Source of the DNA: CAZTTH01 sp964615975 | GTDB taxonomy: Bacteria; Verrucomicrobiota; Lentisphaeria; JABSQK01; JAJFLO01 | Assembly (NCBI GenBank): GCA_964615975.1 | Contig: CAZTTH010000034.1 | Coordinates: 1 to 40,876 of the forward strand | DNA length: 40,876 bases | Reading direction: 5' to 3' | Part shown: piece after piece, positions 27,901 through 36,529 of the stretch | How the letters are laid out: each line of letters starts with the position of its first letter | Position numbering within the stretch: the stretch's first letter is position 1 | Position numbers and translations under genes: made by a program | Notes under the pieces: model-generated | Databases searched by the model: none | What the model was told of the DNA's origin: nothing | The model's input: the letters and a program-made list of their open reading frames with translations, nothing else

Positions 27901-28489
27901 GATGGAAAACCGGGGCGGCAATAAATATCGCCGGTTTGTTGCCGGGAGGAAATTTATCGAATTCCGAGATTTCACTTTTTAGCAAGATCAGGGTGCGTTC
28001 AAAAACATTTGCCAGCGGCGTCTGTTTATGGGGGCTGGAACGCAGGTTGGCGCCAGCGATCTCAGCGCCGACCGTCGTGAAAATCACATTGCCGTTTAGA
28101 TCGAGCAATAATAAATCGGAATACCCTCCCATCTCCTTTTGGCCCGCAAGCAAGGGACGATACTCCAGATCCACAGCCTGATACTCCGTTCCATTTATGC
28201 CCTGAAGCGCGAAGGCGTTCACATACTTTTCAATTACCGCCGCATAATGGGGGTTGAGAGTGAAGGCGGTAATCTCCTGGATCTTGCGGTCCGCGAAGGT
28301 TTCAATTTGATTGGCGTGAGCATCGGAAATTGCCTCCAGATGAGTTAACATGCGTTGGGTTAGAACTGACTCGAACATCTGATAGGTCACATAAATCGCC
28401 ACTAAAGGCACGAGTGAAATTACCAGCATCCAACCGAAGACCCGGGAGCGCAGCGTCAGCCTGGCAAAAAAATTCTGAAGTTTCTTCAT
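24926..28489 (-). CDS. Membrane hybrid sensor histidine kinase (Cache-HAMP-PAS-HK-REC)
   Basis: 1187 aa. Order: TM1 (about 18-38), large extracytoplasmic double-Cache-like domain (about 40-310), TM2 (about 320-340), HAMP, coiled coil, three PAS domains (about 430-780), HisKA-type H-box with His818 (LAHDLNNALSP), HATPase (NLCVNARE; DTGVGIP; GLGLSTV), and a C-terminal receiver with VDD and phospho-acceptor Asp1109 (ITDLNMPQMDG). The ATG overlaps the TGA of the upstream binding-protein gene (ATGA), with GGGAGG 9 nt before it, which fixes the start at 28489. Coupling implies that the binding protein is its ligand-presenting partner. No separate output regulator is adjacent, so phosphate flow beyond the receiver is unknown. 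Confidence 0.92.
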   Translation of the reverse strand: MKKLQNFFARLTLRSRVFGWMLVISLVPLVAIYVTYQMFESVLTQRMLTHLEAISDAHANQIETFADRKIQEITAFTLNPHYAAVIEKYVNAFALQGINGTEYQAVDLEYRPLLAGQKEMGGYSDLLLLDLNGNVIFTTVGAEIAGANLRSSPHKQTPLANVFERTLILLKSEISEFDKFPPGNKPAIFIAAPVFHHGALIGVIAFQFNNKEIYALVNDYTGLGNTGETIIAVRNADEIVFVAPTRHASDAAFKIRYTAGTKKYLATYRALTEKRGAEIARDYRDVAVVTAWQYLPSFRWGMVTKVDVSEVMAPLTAMQRFGIFAGIVTLLTLTVVSLLLTRSVISPALAMVEGTKRLRQHDFNARVPESGPREFVILGQALNRMAAELANFYKNLEEQVAERTRALTTEITESRLKEAEISRQHSLLSAIMDGTDDAIFSKDSEGRYQIINAAGARLLGHPIATVIGRTDAELIDPATAKVFKATDTEVMASGKSMVREETGQIANTIYTFMTHKTPWRDTTGKIIGIIGVSRDITEHKKVTAKVHEQARLLDLIFTHSLDCIVLLDKDYNFIKVSDSYAKVCGRSVAEFSGHNHFELYPSPLKDEFDLAIQQRQVYSRKSRPFVFPDHPEWGVTYWDLGMAAIQGANNEIELIVFTLKDVTNYKHAEEALRLTSNRLMLATRAANVGIWDWDIANNEIIWNDEMYRLYGIDSIATTITYDIWENSLHPEDRERVDNEVQAALRGEREFDMEFRLLWPDETVHHIQANAVVLRDAAGNPIRMIGTNLDLTKRINTELIAKRAQRMEAIGTLAGGLAHDLNNALSPIMMGVEYLHVENSDEIEVLESMKASIRRAADMVRQLLTYARGLEGQRVLIQPFHFAKEMEKNIRGTFPRNIQFKLRLEPNLPGILGDPALLNQVVMNLCVNAREAMPHGGSLIVEMETLDVNSSFLSRAHVTAAKPGQYLVIRVIDTGVGIPPQIIDRIFDPFFTTKQLEKSTGLGLSTVQGIVKGHGGFIQVLSRVSNGSAFTVYLPIEKVLPVEEPVTKSYADYSGNKETVLFVDDNAEVRYVAGAVLTQLNFTPVLAIDGINALEQVSKYRDDLRVIITDLNMPQMDGLSFVSALRKQMPDIPVVVASGRLEEHHKQEFKAMGVHLTLDKPFTLQQIADVLYRALHRTTAPAEPTKII

Positions 28490-29757
28490 GGCATGGACCT
28501 CCCGGGATTGGCCCAGTGCTGATCCCATCCCCGATAAAGGTCATCCAGCAGGCGATGCCACTCCGAGGGCAAAAGAAATCCGGGATAGGGGACGGGGGGG
28601 ATCGGTGATCCCGAACTCCAAACTATATCGAATTGTCCATCACCGCGGATTTTCCCGATTCTTACCGTCTTCCAGGTGAGATTATTGTCCCGATCGATGG
28701 ATACCCAACCTTCGGGGGCCATGAACTGCTGTTTCCGGATTGCCTGCCTGACTGTTTTTGGATCCGTGGTACCGGCTTCGTTTACTGCCTGCGCCCAGAT
28801 ATGGACGCCGAACCAGGCCGCCTCCATCGGGTCACTGACTGCCCGATTCGCGCCAAAACGTTTCTTGAATTGCGCCACGAAATAAGCATTCTCCGAACTG
28901 TCAATGCTTTGGAAATAATTCCAAGCCGCATAATCCCCCGTCAATTGTTGCGGATCCATGCTGGCAATCTCATTTTCGGCGATACTGAAAGAGATTGTCG
29001 GAGTTTGCTGGGGGGAAATCCCCGCTTGCCGCAAAGCGGCAAAGAATGACCCATTGCTATCGCCATTGATGGTGTTCAAAATTACATCCGGCCGGGTTTT
29101 TACAATTTTATCGATGATCTCCTGGACCTCCCGGCTGCCCAGCAACAGGTATTCTTCCCCCATTATTTCGCCTCCGATCGCGTTGAGCTGCACCCGAATG
29201 ATGGCATTGGCAGTCCGGGGAAAAATGTAATCCGAACCAACCAGGAAAAAACGTTTACCCAAATTATCCCGCGCCCATTTGACTGCCGGAATAATCTGCT
29301 GATTGGGCGCGGCGCCAGTATAAACGATGTTTGGCGATTGCTCCAAGCCTTCGTACTGGACTGGATAAAATAACAGATGATCGTGTTCCTCAATGATTGG
29401 TCTCACCGTTTTGCGGCTGTCCGACGTCCAGCAACCGAAGATGACATTGACCTTATCTTCTTCAATCAACCGTCTAGCCGCCACCGCAAATGTCTTCGCG
29501 TCGGAGCGTCCATCCACCAGCATTGGCGCGATCTCCCGGCCCAACAGACCGCCTGCCGCGTTGATTTCCGCGATGGCCAGCAGAGTCGCATCCGCCACGC
29601 CGCGCTCGCTTAGCGCCATCGTTCCCGACAATGAATGCAGGATACCGACCTTGATGGGCAGGAGGGCGCCTTTTTTCCAATGACCCCATTTCCAGCACCC
29701 CATAACGATCATGATAATCCCCAGGAGGATGAACAGGTAGATTCTGTGAATTTTCAT
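28486..29757 (-). CDS. UrtA/AmiC-like periplasmic binding lipoprotein
   Basis: 423-aa type I periplasmic binding protein of the urea/short-chain amide class (Peripla_BP_5-like): GILHSLSGTMALSERGVADA, INAAGGLLGREI, VIFGCWTSDSRKTVRPI, FYPVQYEGLEQSPNIVYTGA. The start at 29757 gives a lipoprotein signal (LLGIIMIVMGC, Cys21); a longer in-frame start at 29787 would bury it. No ABC permease or ATPase gene is nearby. Instead its stop overlaps the start of a membrane hybrid kinase, so a sensory rather than transport role is likely. The ligand (urea, amide or branched amino acid) cannot be read from sequence alone. Confidence 0.88.
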   Translation of the reverse strand: MKIHRIYLFILLGIIMIVMGCWKWGHWKKGALLPIKVGILHSLSGTMALSERGVADATLLAIAEINAAGGLLGREIAPMLVDGRSDAKTFAVAARRLIEEDKVNVIFGCWTSDSRKTVRPIIEEHDHLLFYPVQYEGLEQSPNIVYTGAAPNQQIIPAVKWARDNLGKRFFLVGSDYIFPRTANAIIRVQLNAIGGEIMGEEYLLLGSREVQEIIDKIVKTRPDVILNTINGDSNGSFFAALRQAGISPQQTPTISFSIAENEIASMDPQQLTGDYAAWNYFQSIDSSENAYFVAQFKKRFGANRAVSDPMEAAWFGVHIWAQAVNEAGTTDPKTVRQAIRKQQFMAPEGWVSIDRDNNLTWKTVRIGKIRGDGQFDIVWSSGSPIPPVPYPGFLLPSEWHRLLDDLYRGWDQHWANPGRSMP

Positions 29758-30265
29758 ATGGATTTCTCGGATAATAGTAGATATCAAGTAATCATAGATT
29801 CGGTAGAACCAGATACTATGAGATTCTCGATAAAAAATGTTAAATAAAACAGTAGTTATGGATCTGTTTAGCGACGCCTGGTGTTCAAAGGAGGAAGGGT
29901 TTTCTTACCCGCCTTCTGGCGGACAGGAATGTCCGCCTTCCGTTAACTCTGCCGGGCTAGTATCTGATTGCGTTAAATTCGCGATCAACCAGGGATGTGG
30001 TCCTTCCTTGTGTAATCGGCATTCGCGGGACGAATCAGTCCCGTTAGGGACATGGTGAATGTAGCCCACTCATTTATGGGTGGGTTGGAAAGACATCGAC
30101 ACCCCTCCTCCCCGTCCCGGCTTGGACGATTGAAATACATTTGGCAACGCCACACTCAAGTCGAGGTTTTATCAGGTTGGATATTATTTGATGTGATTCG
30201 TGTCAGATAACGTGCTGATCAAGGGGATGATTTTTAGCTGCGGGAATTGCTTAGATTGCCGCAGG
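29758..30265. other. 508-bp intergenic region with small hairpins
   Basis: No gene seen. It contains the inverted repeat GGCGGACA/TGTCCGCC (29918-29937), the stem CGGGAC/GTCCCG (30026-30043), and the 26-bp motif shared with 17784-17809. It separates the kinase cluster from the binding-protein operon and presumably holds the latter's promoter, which I could not pinpoint. Confidence 0.5.
29922..29947 (+). repeat. 26-bp dispersed motif, copy B
   Basis: Matches the complement of 17784-17809 with three mismatches. It overlaps the right arm of the GGCGGACA/TGTCCGCC hairpin, suggesting a REP-like family. Confidence 0.6.
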
Positions 30266-32454
30266 TTACGAACCTTGCAACGCGACCCGCAAGGCTTCGG
30301 CCAACTGAAACTGGGTAAACGGTTTATCCAATCGCAGATGNNNNNNNNNNNNNNNNNNNNNNNNNNNNNNNNNNNNNNNNNNNNNNNNNNNNNNNNNNNN
30401 NNNNNNNNNNNNNNNNNNNNNNNNNNNNNNNNNNNNNNNNCCCGCAAGGCTTCGGCCAACTGAAACTGGGTAAACGGTTTATCCAATCGCAGATGAACTC
30501 CCAGTTCTTTGAATTCCGCCTCCTGGGCATCTTCCAACCGCCCGCTCGCGACAATCACGGGAATATTGGGTAACAACCGACGTAAGGCGCGCGCGAAAGC
30601 TAAACCGTCAACCTGCGGCATATGCAAATCGGTAATCACCGCCCGTAAATCCAGATGGTTTTGCGCCGCCTGGATCAGCCCGTCGGCGCCGTCGACGGCA
30701 GTTAATGGGGTGAAGTTCAAGTCGCTCAATACCGTGTTTGCCATGGTGCGCAAGGAAAGCTCATCATCGACAAACAGAATCAGCTCGCCATTGCCATGAA
30801 ATTCGGCCGGAAGATTGGTAGTTAACAGGTCGGTTTTAAGTTGCTGTTGAGCGGGAAGATAGATCGCGAAGGTTGTGCCCTGACCCAATTGTGATGATAC
30901 CTGAATGAAACCGTCATGTCCCTTGACAATCCCCAAGACGGTGGACAAGCCCATGCCGGTGCCTTTATCAGCCGCTTTGGTGGTAAAAAACGGGTCGAAT
31001 ATCTTCGCAAGTATTTCCGGGGCAATCCCCATGCCGGTGTCGGTAACTTTTAAGGCAACAAATCGCCCCGGCTTGGCTCCGGGAATCGCCGCACTGCTGA
31101 TAAATACCGCGTCGACGTCCACGAGTTCTGTTGCCACTGTCAGTGTGCCGCCCTCCGGCATGGCATCGCGGGCATTGACACAGAGATTAAGCAGTACCTG
31201 ATGCAGTTGTGTCGTATCGCCGCTTATCACCGGCAACTTCTGGGCTTGAATGATTCGCAGCTTGATATTTTTTGGAAAGGTGCTGGTGATGATTTTCTCC
31301 ATTTCCCTGATCAAATAGATCAATTGTATGGCGGTATGTTTGCCCTCGGCTCCCTTGGCAAAAGACAATAACTGGCGCACCATATCAGCCGCGCGTTTGG
31401 CGCTGCTTTCCATGGTTTCGAGAATGACGGACTTATCGGGATATTTTATCTTCACCAATTTTAACCCCATCATTATCGGCGCCAGGGCGTTATTCAGGTC
31501 ATGGGCAATTCCACCGGCCAGGGTGCCGATGGCTTCGAGGCGCTGCGCTCGGTTGGCGATTAATTCCGCATTTTTACGTTCGGAGATATCTTCGATAATC
31601 GCAATATGGTAATTGCAGGATTCCCCCAATGCCCACATCGGTGAAACGGTCAGGTTCACCCACACAATCGAACCGTCTGGGCGTAATAACCGTTTTTCCA
31701 GCGAGAAATTGCGCATCAGTCCCTGCTTCAACTCTTCCATTTTATCCAGGTCGGCCTGTAAATCATCTGGGTGGGTGATCGCCATATAAGTTGTCGCCAG
31801 CATCTGCTCCCTGGTCAATCCCGCAATCTCACAATCACGTTGATTGACCCTGATGAATCGACCGGTAACGGTATCGATCTGAGCCACACCGACCGCTGCC
31901 TGCTCGAAGATCGCGCGAAACCGCTCCTCACTTTCTCGCAAGGACTTTTCAATCTGCTTGAGTTCAGTAATATCGCGTGCGACCCAATAAACAGTTGTCG
32001 CGGTTAACGGTGAAACTTTGGCATCAAACCAGACTTCTCTCGACCCGATTGTCAACTGGTATTCCAAATGAGTCGCCCGGCCTCCTTGCAGGGTTTTCCT
32101 GATTTGCAAAAGTATGTTATCGGCAGCTTCTTGCGGCAGCACCTCATGAATCTTTTTCCCCAGTATTTCCCCGGAGGGGCGATACAAGTTCATCGGATCG
32201 GTAGGGGCGAGTTTGAGATAACGGCCTTCATCATCCAATACCAAAACAACATCGGTCAAGGCGGCAAATAGACTCCGCAACTCTTGATTCTGGGTCTCCA
32301 TATCGTTTTCATGGAGTTGTAATTCACGAATCAGATTTTGCAGCTCCTGAGTTGAGAAAGTCTCGGGTTGCTGCTTGCATTGCAGCAGCGCGTCCTCGAC
32401 CCGTTTATACAGGGGGGTGAAGGTCTCATCTTTAGGTTGTTCCTTTTCCGGCAT
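30266..32454 (-). CDS. Soluble PAS hybrid histidine kinase (interrupted by an assembly gap)
   Basis: Cytoplasmic kinase: N-terminal coiled coil (ELQLHENDMETQNQELR), PAS 1 (about 60-165), PAS 2 (about 175-300), H-box with His318 (IAHDLNNALAP), HATPase (NLCVNARDAMPEGG; GTGMGLSTV), receiver with Asp609 (ITDLHMPQVDG). The start at 32454 has a GGGAGG site; a longer frame to 32514 lacks one. The sequence given contains 100 Ns (30341-30440) flanked by a duplicated 55 bp. Removing 155 nt restores the frame as QLAEALRVALQGS followed by TAA at 30266, giving 677 aa and a C-terminus like its paralogues. It is last in the cluster, 67 bp after a close paralogue. Confidence 0.9.
30286..30495. other. Scaffold gap with duplicated 55-bp contig ends
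   Basis: Bases 30286-30340 and 30441-30495 are identical and flank exactly 100 Ns. This is what results when two overlapping contigs are scaffolded without merging. The Ns are not real sequence and the duplicate should be collapsed. Confidence 0.95.
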
Positions 32455-32521
32455 ATTTGCCTCCCTAACATTCAACTGGTTTTTCTTGCTCCTGCCGATG
32501 GACGGCCAGTGCACTCTGTTT

Positions 32522-35500
32522 TCATGGTTTCCTCTCCTGCGAAGGACTCAGGGCGGCACGCAACACTGCGGCCAACTCCTGCTGGGTAAAGGGTTTATCC
32601 AGGCGCAAATGGACTCCCAGGGATTTAAATTTCGTTTCGATATTGTCATCCAGCCGACCACTGGCGATGATTACCGGGATATCGGGCAACAACCGACGTA
32701 ACGCGTGGACAAAAACCAGGCCATCCATCTGGGGCATGTGGAAATCGGTAATGATGGCACTCAGGTCGGTATGGTGCTGGGCTGCCTGAATGAGCCCGTC
32801 GGCGCCGTCGATGGCGGTCAACGGCGTGAAATTCAGTTCGCACAATACCTTGTTGGCGATGGCACGCACGGGAGCTTCGTCATCGACAAAAAGAATCAAC
32901 TCACCATTGCCATGGAACTCCGCCTCTACACGGGTAATTTTTAAGTCGGTTTTTTGTTGCTGCTGAGTGGGGAGAAAAACTGAAATGGTCGTGCCGCGTT
33001 TGACCTGGGATGATACCCGGATGAAACCGCCATGTCCTTTCACAATGCCCAACACGGTGGACAAACCCATTCCCGTGCCTTTATCCGGTTCCTTGGTGGT
33101 AAAAAATGGATCAAAGACCTTGTCGAGGATCTCCGGAGTGATGCCCATGCCGGTATCAGTCACCCGCAATACCACATAGCTGCCGGGCCGGGCTTCCGGT
33201 GATGCCGGTGCGCTGCTGATGAAGACCTCGTCTACTGTCACCACCTCTGCGCTCAGCGTCAGGATGCCGCCTTGAGGCATGGCGTCGCGGGCGTTGACAC
33301 AGAGATTGAGCAGCACCTGATGCAACTGCGTGGAGTCCCCCATTACCACGGGCAGTTTGGATGCCAGGTTGATCCGCAACTCAATGTCCTTGGGGAAGGT
33401 GCTGGCAATGATTTTCTCCATTTCCCCCATCAGTTGGGTTGGCTGTAAGGCAATCCGTTTACCTTCCGCTCCTTTGGCGAAGGACAATAACTGGCGCACC
33501 ATTTCGGACGCACGCCTCGCGCTGCTCTCGAAAGTTTCAAGAATTTCAGCTTCATCGGGATGTCTTAAATTCAGAATTTGAATCCCCATCATGATCGGCG
33601 CCAGCACGTTATTGAGGTCGTGGGCGATACCGCTGGCCAGGGTGCCGATGGCTTCGAGGCGCTGTGCCCGGTTGGCGAGACGTTCGGCATTCTTGCGCTC
33701 GGTGATGTCCCGGGCAATGGTTGAAAAATATTCCACTTCCCCCTCCGGAGATTTATGTGCCAAAGCAACCTGTAGAACCGGAATTTCTTGGCCGGTGCGG
33801 CTGAGAATCGCCGTCTCCCCTGACCACACGCCTTTCTCCATGATGGTGGGAATCAGTTCATTTTGAATGATCTCATACGCCCAGTGGGGGTGCATGTCGG
33901 CAATCTGGAGGTTGGCAATTGATTCATCCCTGCTGATGCCGATCATTTTGCGCGCGGCTTGATTCAAGTATAACAGCCGCCGGTCAGTGTCAGCGGTGCC
34001 GACATAGTCGGGCGTTGATTCGAGGATGGCGATCAAGCGGCGACGTTCGTATTCCCCCTGGGTGCGTTCGGTGATATCGAAAATATTTCCCTCCAGACGA
34101 ATGGGGGTGCCGTCGACGGAATAGACCGGGCGGCCAACTTCATAGACCCAGTGAATCCCGCCGTTTTGGTGAGTGATGCGATATTCGATTTTATATGGTT
34201 GCCGTTTGGTAATCCCCTGATGCACTTTTTCTTCGACCAGTGGCAGATCAGCAGGTAAAACGATGTTTCCCCAATCCATGCGGCCACTGAGAAAGTCATC
34301 CGCCGACCAGCCGGTGATTTCGTTGACCGCCTGACTTATAAAACTGACCCGCCACGGAGTAGTGAGTTCACACACATAGACCGCGCCAGGAACATTGTCA
34401 ATGAAAGCGCGTAAACGCTCTTCCCGCTCAATGACCGCGGCGGTACGCTCAATGACCTTTTTCTCAAGGGTTTCATTCAATTCATGGAGTTGCTCTTCCA
34501 GCTCCTTATGCAAGCTAATATCCTGAACCACGGCAAGCATGTGCTGGGCGACTCCAGCCTGATCGCGAAGCACATCGCCACGTTGGAACAACCATTTGAT
34601 CGTGCCATCCGGCCAGACCACGCGGTGTTCAATATTGAATTCATCTCCTTTCGTGATGCAGGCTGACACGGCCTCCGCGAATGCAGCACGATCAGCGGGA
34701 TGCACCGCGGTAAGGAAATTCTGGTAGGTGGTGTCCAACTCCCCGATGGGATAACCAAACATGGGGGCGATCCGTTCAGTCCATAATAATTGGCCGGTTG
34801 CGATCGTCAAATCCCAGACGCCGACATTGGCAAAGTTCAAGCTTTGTTGAAAACGCTCCTCGTTATGTTTCAAGCGGTGGATCAACCATTTCAGTTCCCG
34901 GTAACGCTTGGCCCGTGACCACACCATCGACACTAGGGTATCGGTATCAACGGTTTTTTCGAGAAATTCATCCCCGCCTGACTCTATGCTCAGGATGCGG
35001 CGGCTCGTCCCCCCCTTGATGGTCAAAAAAATGATGGGGATTTCAAGGTATTCAGGAAAATGCCGGATTACCCCGGCCAGTTCAAATCCATTGCAGCCCG
35101 GCATTTCAACGTCCATAAGGATGACATCAGGCTGGAATTCTTTCAGCGGTCTCATGACGCGCAGGGGATCGATTTCAACATGGGAATTCATCTCCAGCGA
35201 ATTAAACAAGGCGGCATTATACTCAGCGACCATCGGGTCATCATCAATGATTAAAACACGATAATGATTTCTGCCCTTGCGGTTGAGCAATCGATCGATC
35301 TGGTCTACCAGGTCATGGACATCAAAAGGTTTGACAAAATAGCCATCGCACCCGGCACGAAACGCGCCCAGGCGCGAGAGGATATCATTTTTTACCGAAA
35401 TAAAGATCACTGGACAATTGATGCGGCCAATCTCACGCCAATGTTTGACCTGTTTTACTCCCGCCATTTCGTCATGGTTTATGATCACATCCATGAGAAT

Positions 35501-36049
35501 CAAGGAAAAATCATGAACCGCCAGGGTCTCGTCCAACCGGTCCAGGCAAGTGATGGCGATGACATCATAGTTAAACGGCTTGAGTTTTTCAATTAAATCC
35601 CGGGCGAAATCTTCATCATCTTCTACCAGAAGGAGTTTTAGTTTTACCGACGGGTCATCAGGATGTCTGATCCGATCTCTCAGCTTTTTCAGGGTCAGGT
35701 CATTCGCATTCTCTTTGAGCGCCCTGATGGTGTGCAATAACCTGCGTATGACATCGCGGTCGGCGCGGGTCAGCTCACGGTCCGTGAGGATCAGTTCATC
35801 ACCGATAAGCTCGACTGCTTTTGCCGCTTCCGATAATTGCGTGTAGCCATGGGTGCCGGCCGTGCCGGCTAATTTATGCGCATGATCTCGGAGCCGTACC
35901 ACACCCTGCTTTTTAGCGCTGGCGGAGGTGCTTAATTCGATCTCTTCAAACTCGGATTCGATCTCTCTTTGATGTTGCTTGAGATGGGTGATGAATTCGC
36001 GTTTGATCGCGAGTAATTTATCGAGAAAATTAATCTTTTGTTCACTCAT
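32522..36049 (-). CDS. Soluble multidomain phosphorelay protein HPt-REC-REC-PAS3-HK-REC
   Basis: 1175 aa without TM segments. Order: HPt domain (about 10-115, His58 in AHKLAGTAG); receiver 1 (138-255, Asp187, Lys240 in KPFD); receiver 2 (264-385, Asp313 in LMDVEMPG, with KT in place of the usual KP); PAS domains (about 397-520, 550-665, 675-790); H-box with His810 (IAHDLNNVLAP); HATPase (NLCVNARDAMPQGG); receiver 3 (Asp1102 in ITDFHMPQMDG). Several phospho-acceptors in one chain allow an internal His-Asp-His relay. It lies between a stand-alone response regulator and a paralogous kinase in one minus-strand cluster. Output unknown. Confidence 0.92.
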   Translation of the reverse strand: MSEQKINFLDKLLAIKREFITHLKQHQREIESEFEEIELSTSASAKKQGVVRLRDHAHKLAGTAGTHGYTQLSEAAKAVELIGDELILTDRELTRADRDVIRRLLHTIRALKENANDLTLKKLRDRIRHPDDPSVKLKLLLVEDDEDFARDLIEKLKPFNYDVIAITCLDRLDETLAVHDFSLILMDVIINHDEMAGVKQVKHWREIGRINCPVIFISVKNDILSRLGAFRAGCDGYFVKPFDVHDLVDQIDRLLNRKGRNHYRVLIIDDDPMVAEYNAALFNSLEMNSHVEIDPLRVMRPLKEFQPDVILMDVEMPGCNGFELAGVIRHFPEYLEIPIIFLTIKGGTSRRILSIESGGDEFLEKTVDTDTLVSMVWSRAKRYRELKWLIHRLKHNEERFQQSLNFANVGVWDLTIATGQLLWTERIAPMFGYPIGELDTTYQNFLTAVHPADRAAFAEAVSACITKGDEFNIEHRVVWPDGTIKWLFQRGDVLRDQAGVAQHMLAVVQDISLHKELEEQLHELNETLEKKVIERTAAVIEREERLRAFIDNVPGAVYVCELTTPWRVSFISQAVNEITGWSADDFLSGRMDWGNIVLPADLPLVEEKVHQGITKRQPYKIEYRITHQNGGIHWVYEVGRPVYSVDGTPIRLEGNIFDITERTQGEYERRRLIAILESTPDYVGTADTDRRLLYLNQAARKMIGISRDESIANLQIADMHPHWAYEIIQNELIPTIMEKGVWSGETAILSRTGQEIPVLQVALAHKSPEGEVEYFSTIARDITERKNAERLANRAQRLEAIGTLASGIAHDLNNVLAPIMMGIQILNLRHPDEAEILETFESSARRASEMVRQLLSFAKGAEGKRIALQPTQLMGEMEKIIASTFPKDIELRINLASKLPVVMGDSTQLHQVLLNLCVNARDAMPQGGILTLSAEVVTVDEVFISSAPASPEARPGSYVVLRVTDTGMGITPEILDKVFDPFFTTKEPDKGTGMGLSTVLGIVKGHGGFIRVSSQVKRGTTISVFLPTQQQQKTDLKITRVEAEFHGNGELILFVDDEAPVRAIANKVLCELNFTPLTAIDGADGLIQAAQHHTDLSAIITDFHMPQMDGLVFVHALRRLLPDIPVIIASGRLDDNIETKFKSLGVHLRLDKPFTQQELAAVLRAALSPSQERKP

Positions 36050-36109
36050 ATAATGAAGCTCTGTATTGGGTGTTTAATTACGAAAATCATCCCTCACTAG
36101 TCCTTGATA

Positions 36110-36529
36110 TCATCCTTCTGGCGCTGCCGCCTGATCGCCATCTTTAATCATAACCGCAGTCCAAAGATCACGCACCTGATCACACAATGTCATGGGATCA
36201 AAGGGCTTGGCAATAATCCCCGCCGCCCCCAGATTGAGATAGTGATCGAGTTCATGAGGTTGTACCTTGGCGGTCATGAAAATCACCGGCACGGATGCCA
36301 GCGCCGGGAACTTGCGTAATTCCCGCAAGGTCAAGGGGCCATCCAGTCCCGGCATCATGACATCCAGAAGTATCAAATCAGGAGCAAACTCCGCCGCTGC
36401 CGCCACGGCCGCGCTCCCAGAAGCACAGGCACAGACGGTAAAACCGCCCAGCATCTCCAGAGTGGCAACGGCAACCGCCTGAATGTCCGGCTCATCATCG
36501 ACATGCAGAATACGATGAAGGGACGCCAT
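36110..36529 (-). CDS. Single-domain response regulator (CheY-like)
   Basis: 139-aa receiver only: acidic pair Asp11/Asp12, phospho-acceptor Asp56 (LILLDVMMPGLDG), Thr86, Lys108 with Pro (IIAKPFD). No output domain. Its ATG abuts the stop of the upstream kinase gene, with GGAGGA 8 nt before it, so the two are co-translated. It probably shuttles phosphate between the membrane kinase upstream and the HPt-containing protein downstream. Confidence 0.92.
   Translation of the reverse strand: MASLHRILHVDDEPDIQAVAVATLEMLGGFTVCACASGSAAVAAAAEFAPDLILLDVMMPGLDGPLTLRELRKFPALASVPVIFMTAKVQPHELDHYLNLGAAGIIAKPFDPMTLCDQVRDLWTAVMIKDGDQAAAPEG

Noticed and set aside
30341..30440. X-rich extension of the last kinase to 30184
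   Set aside because: The extension is translation through Ns and a duplicated contig end; the collapsed sequence gives a natural stop at 30266.
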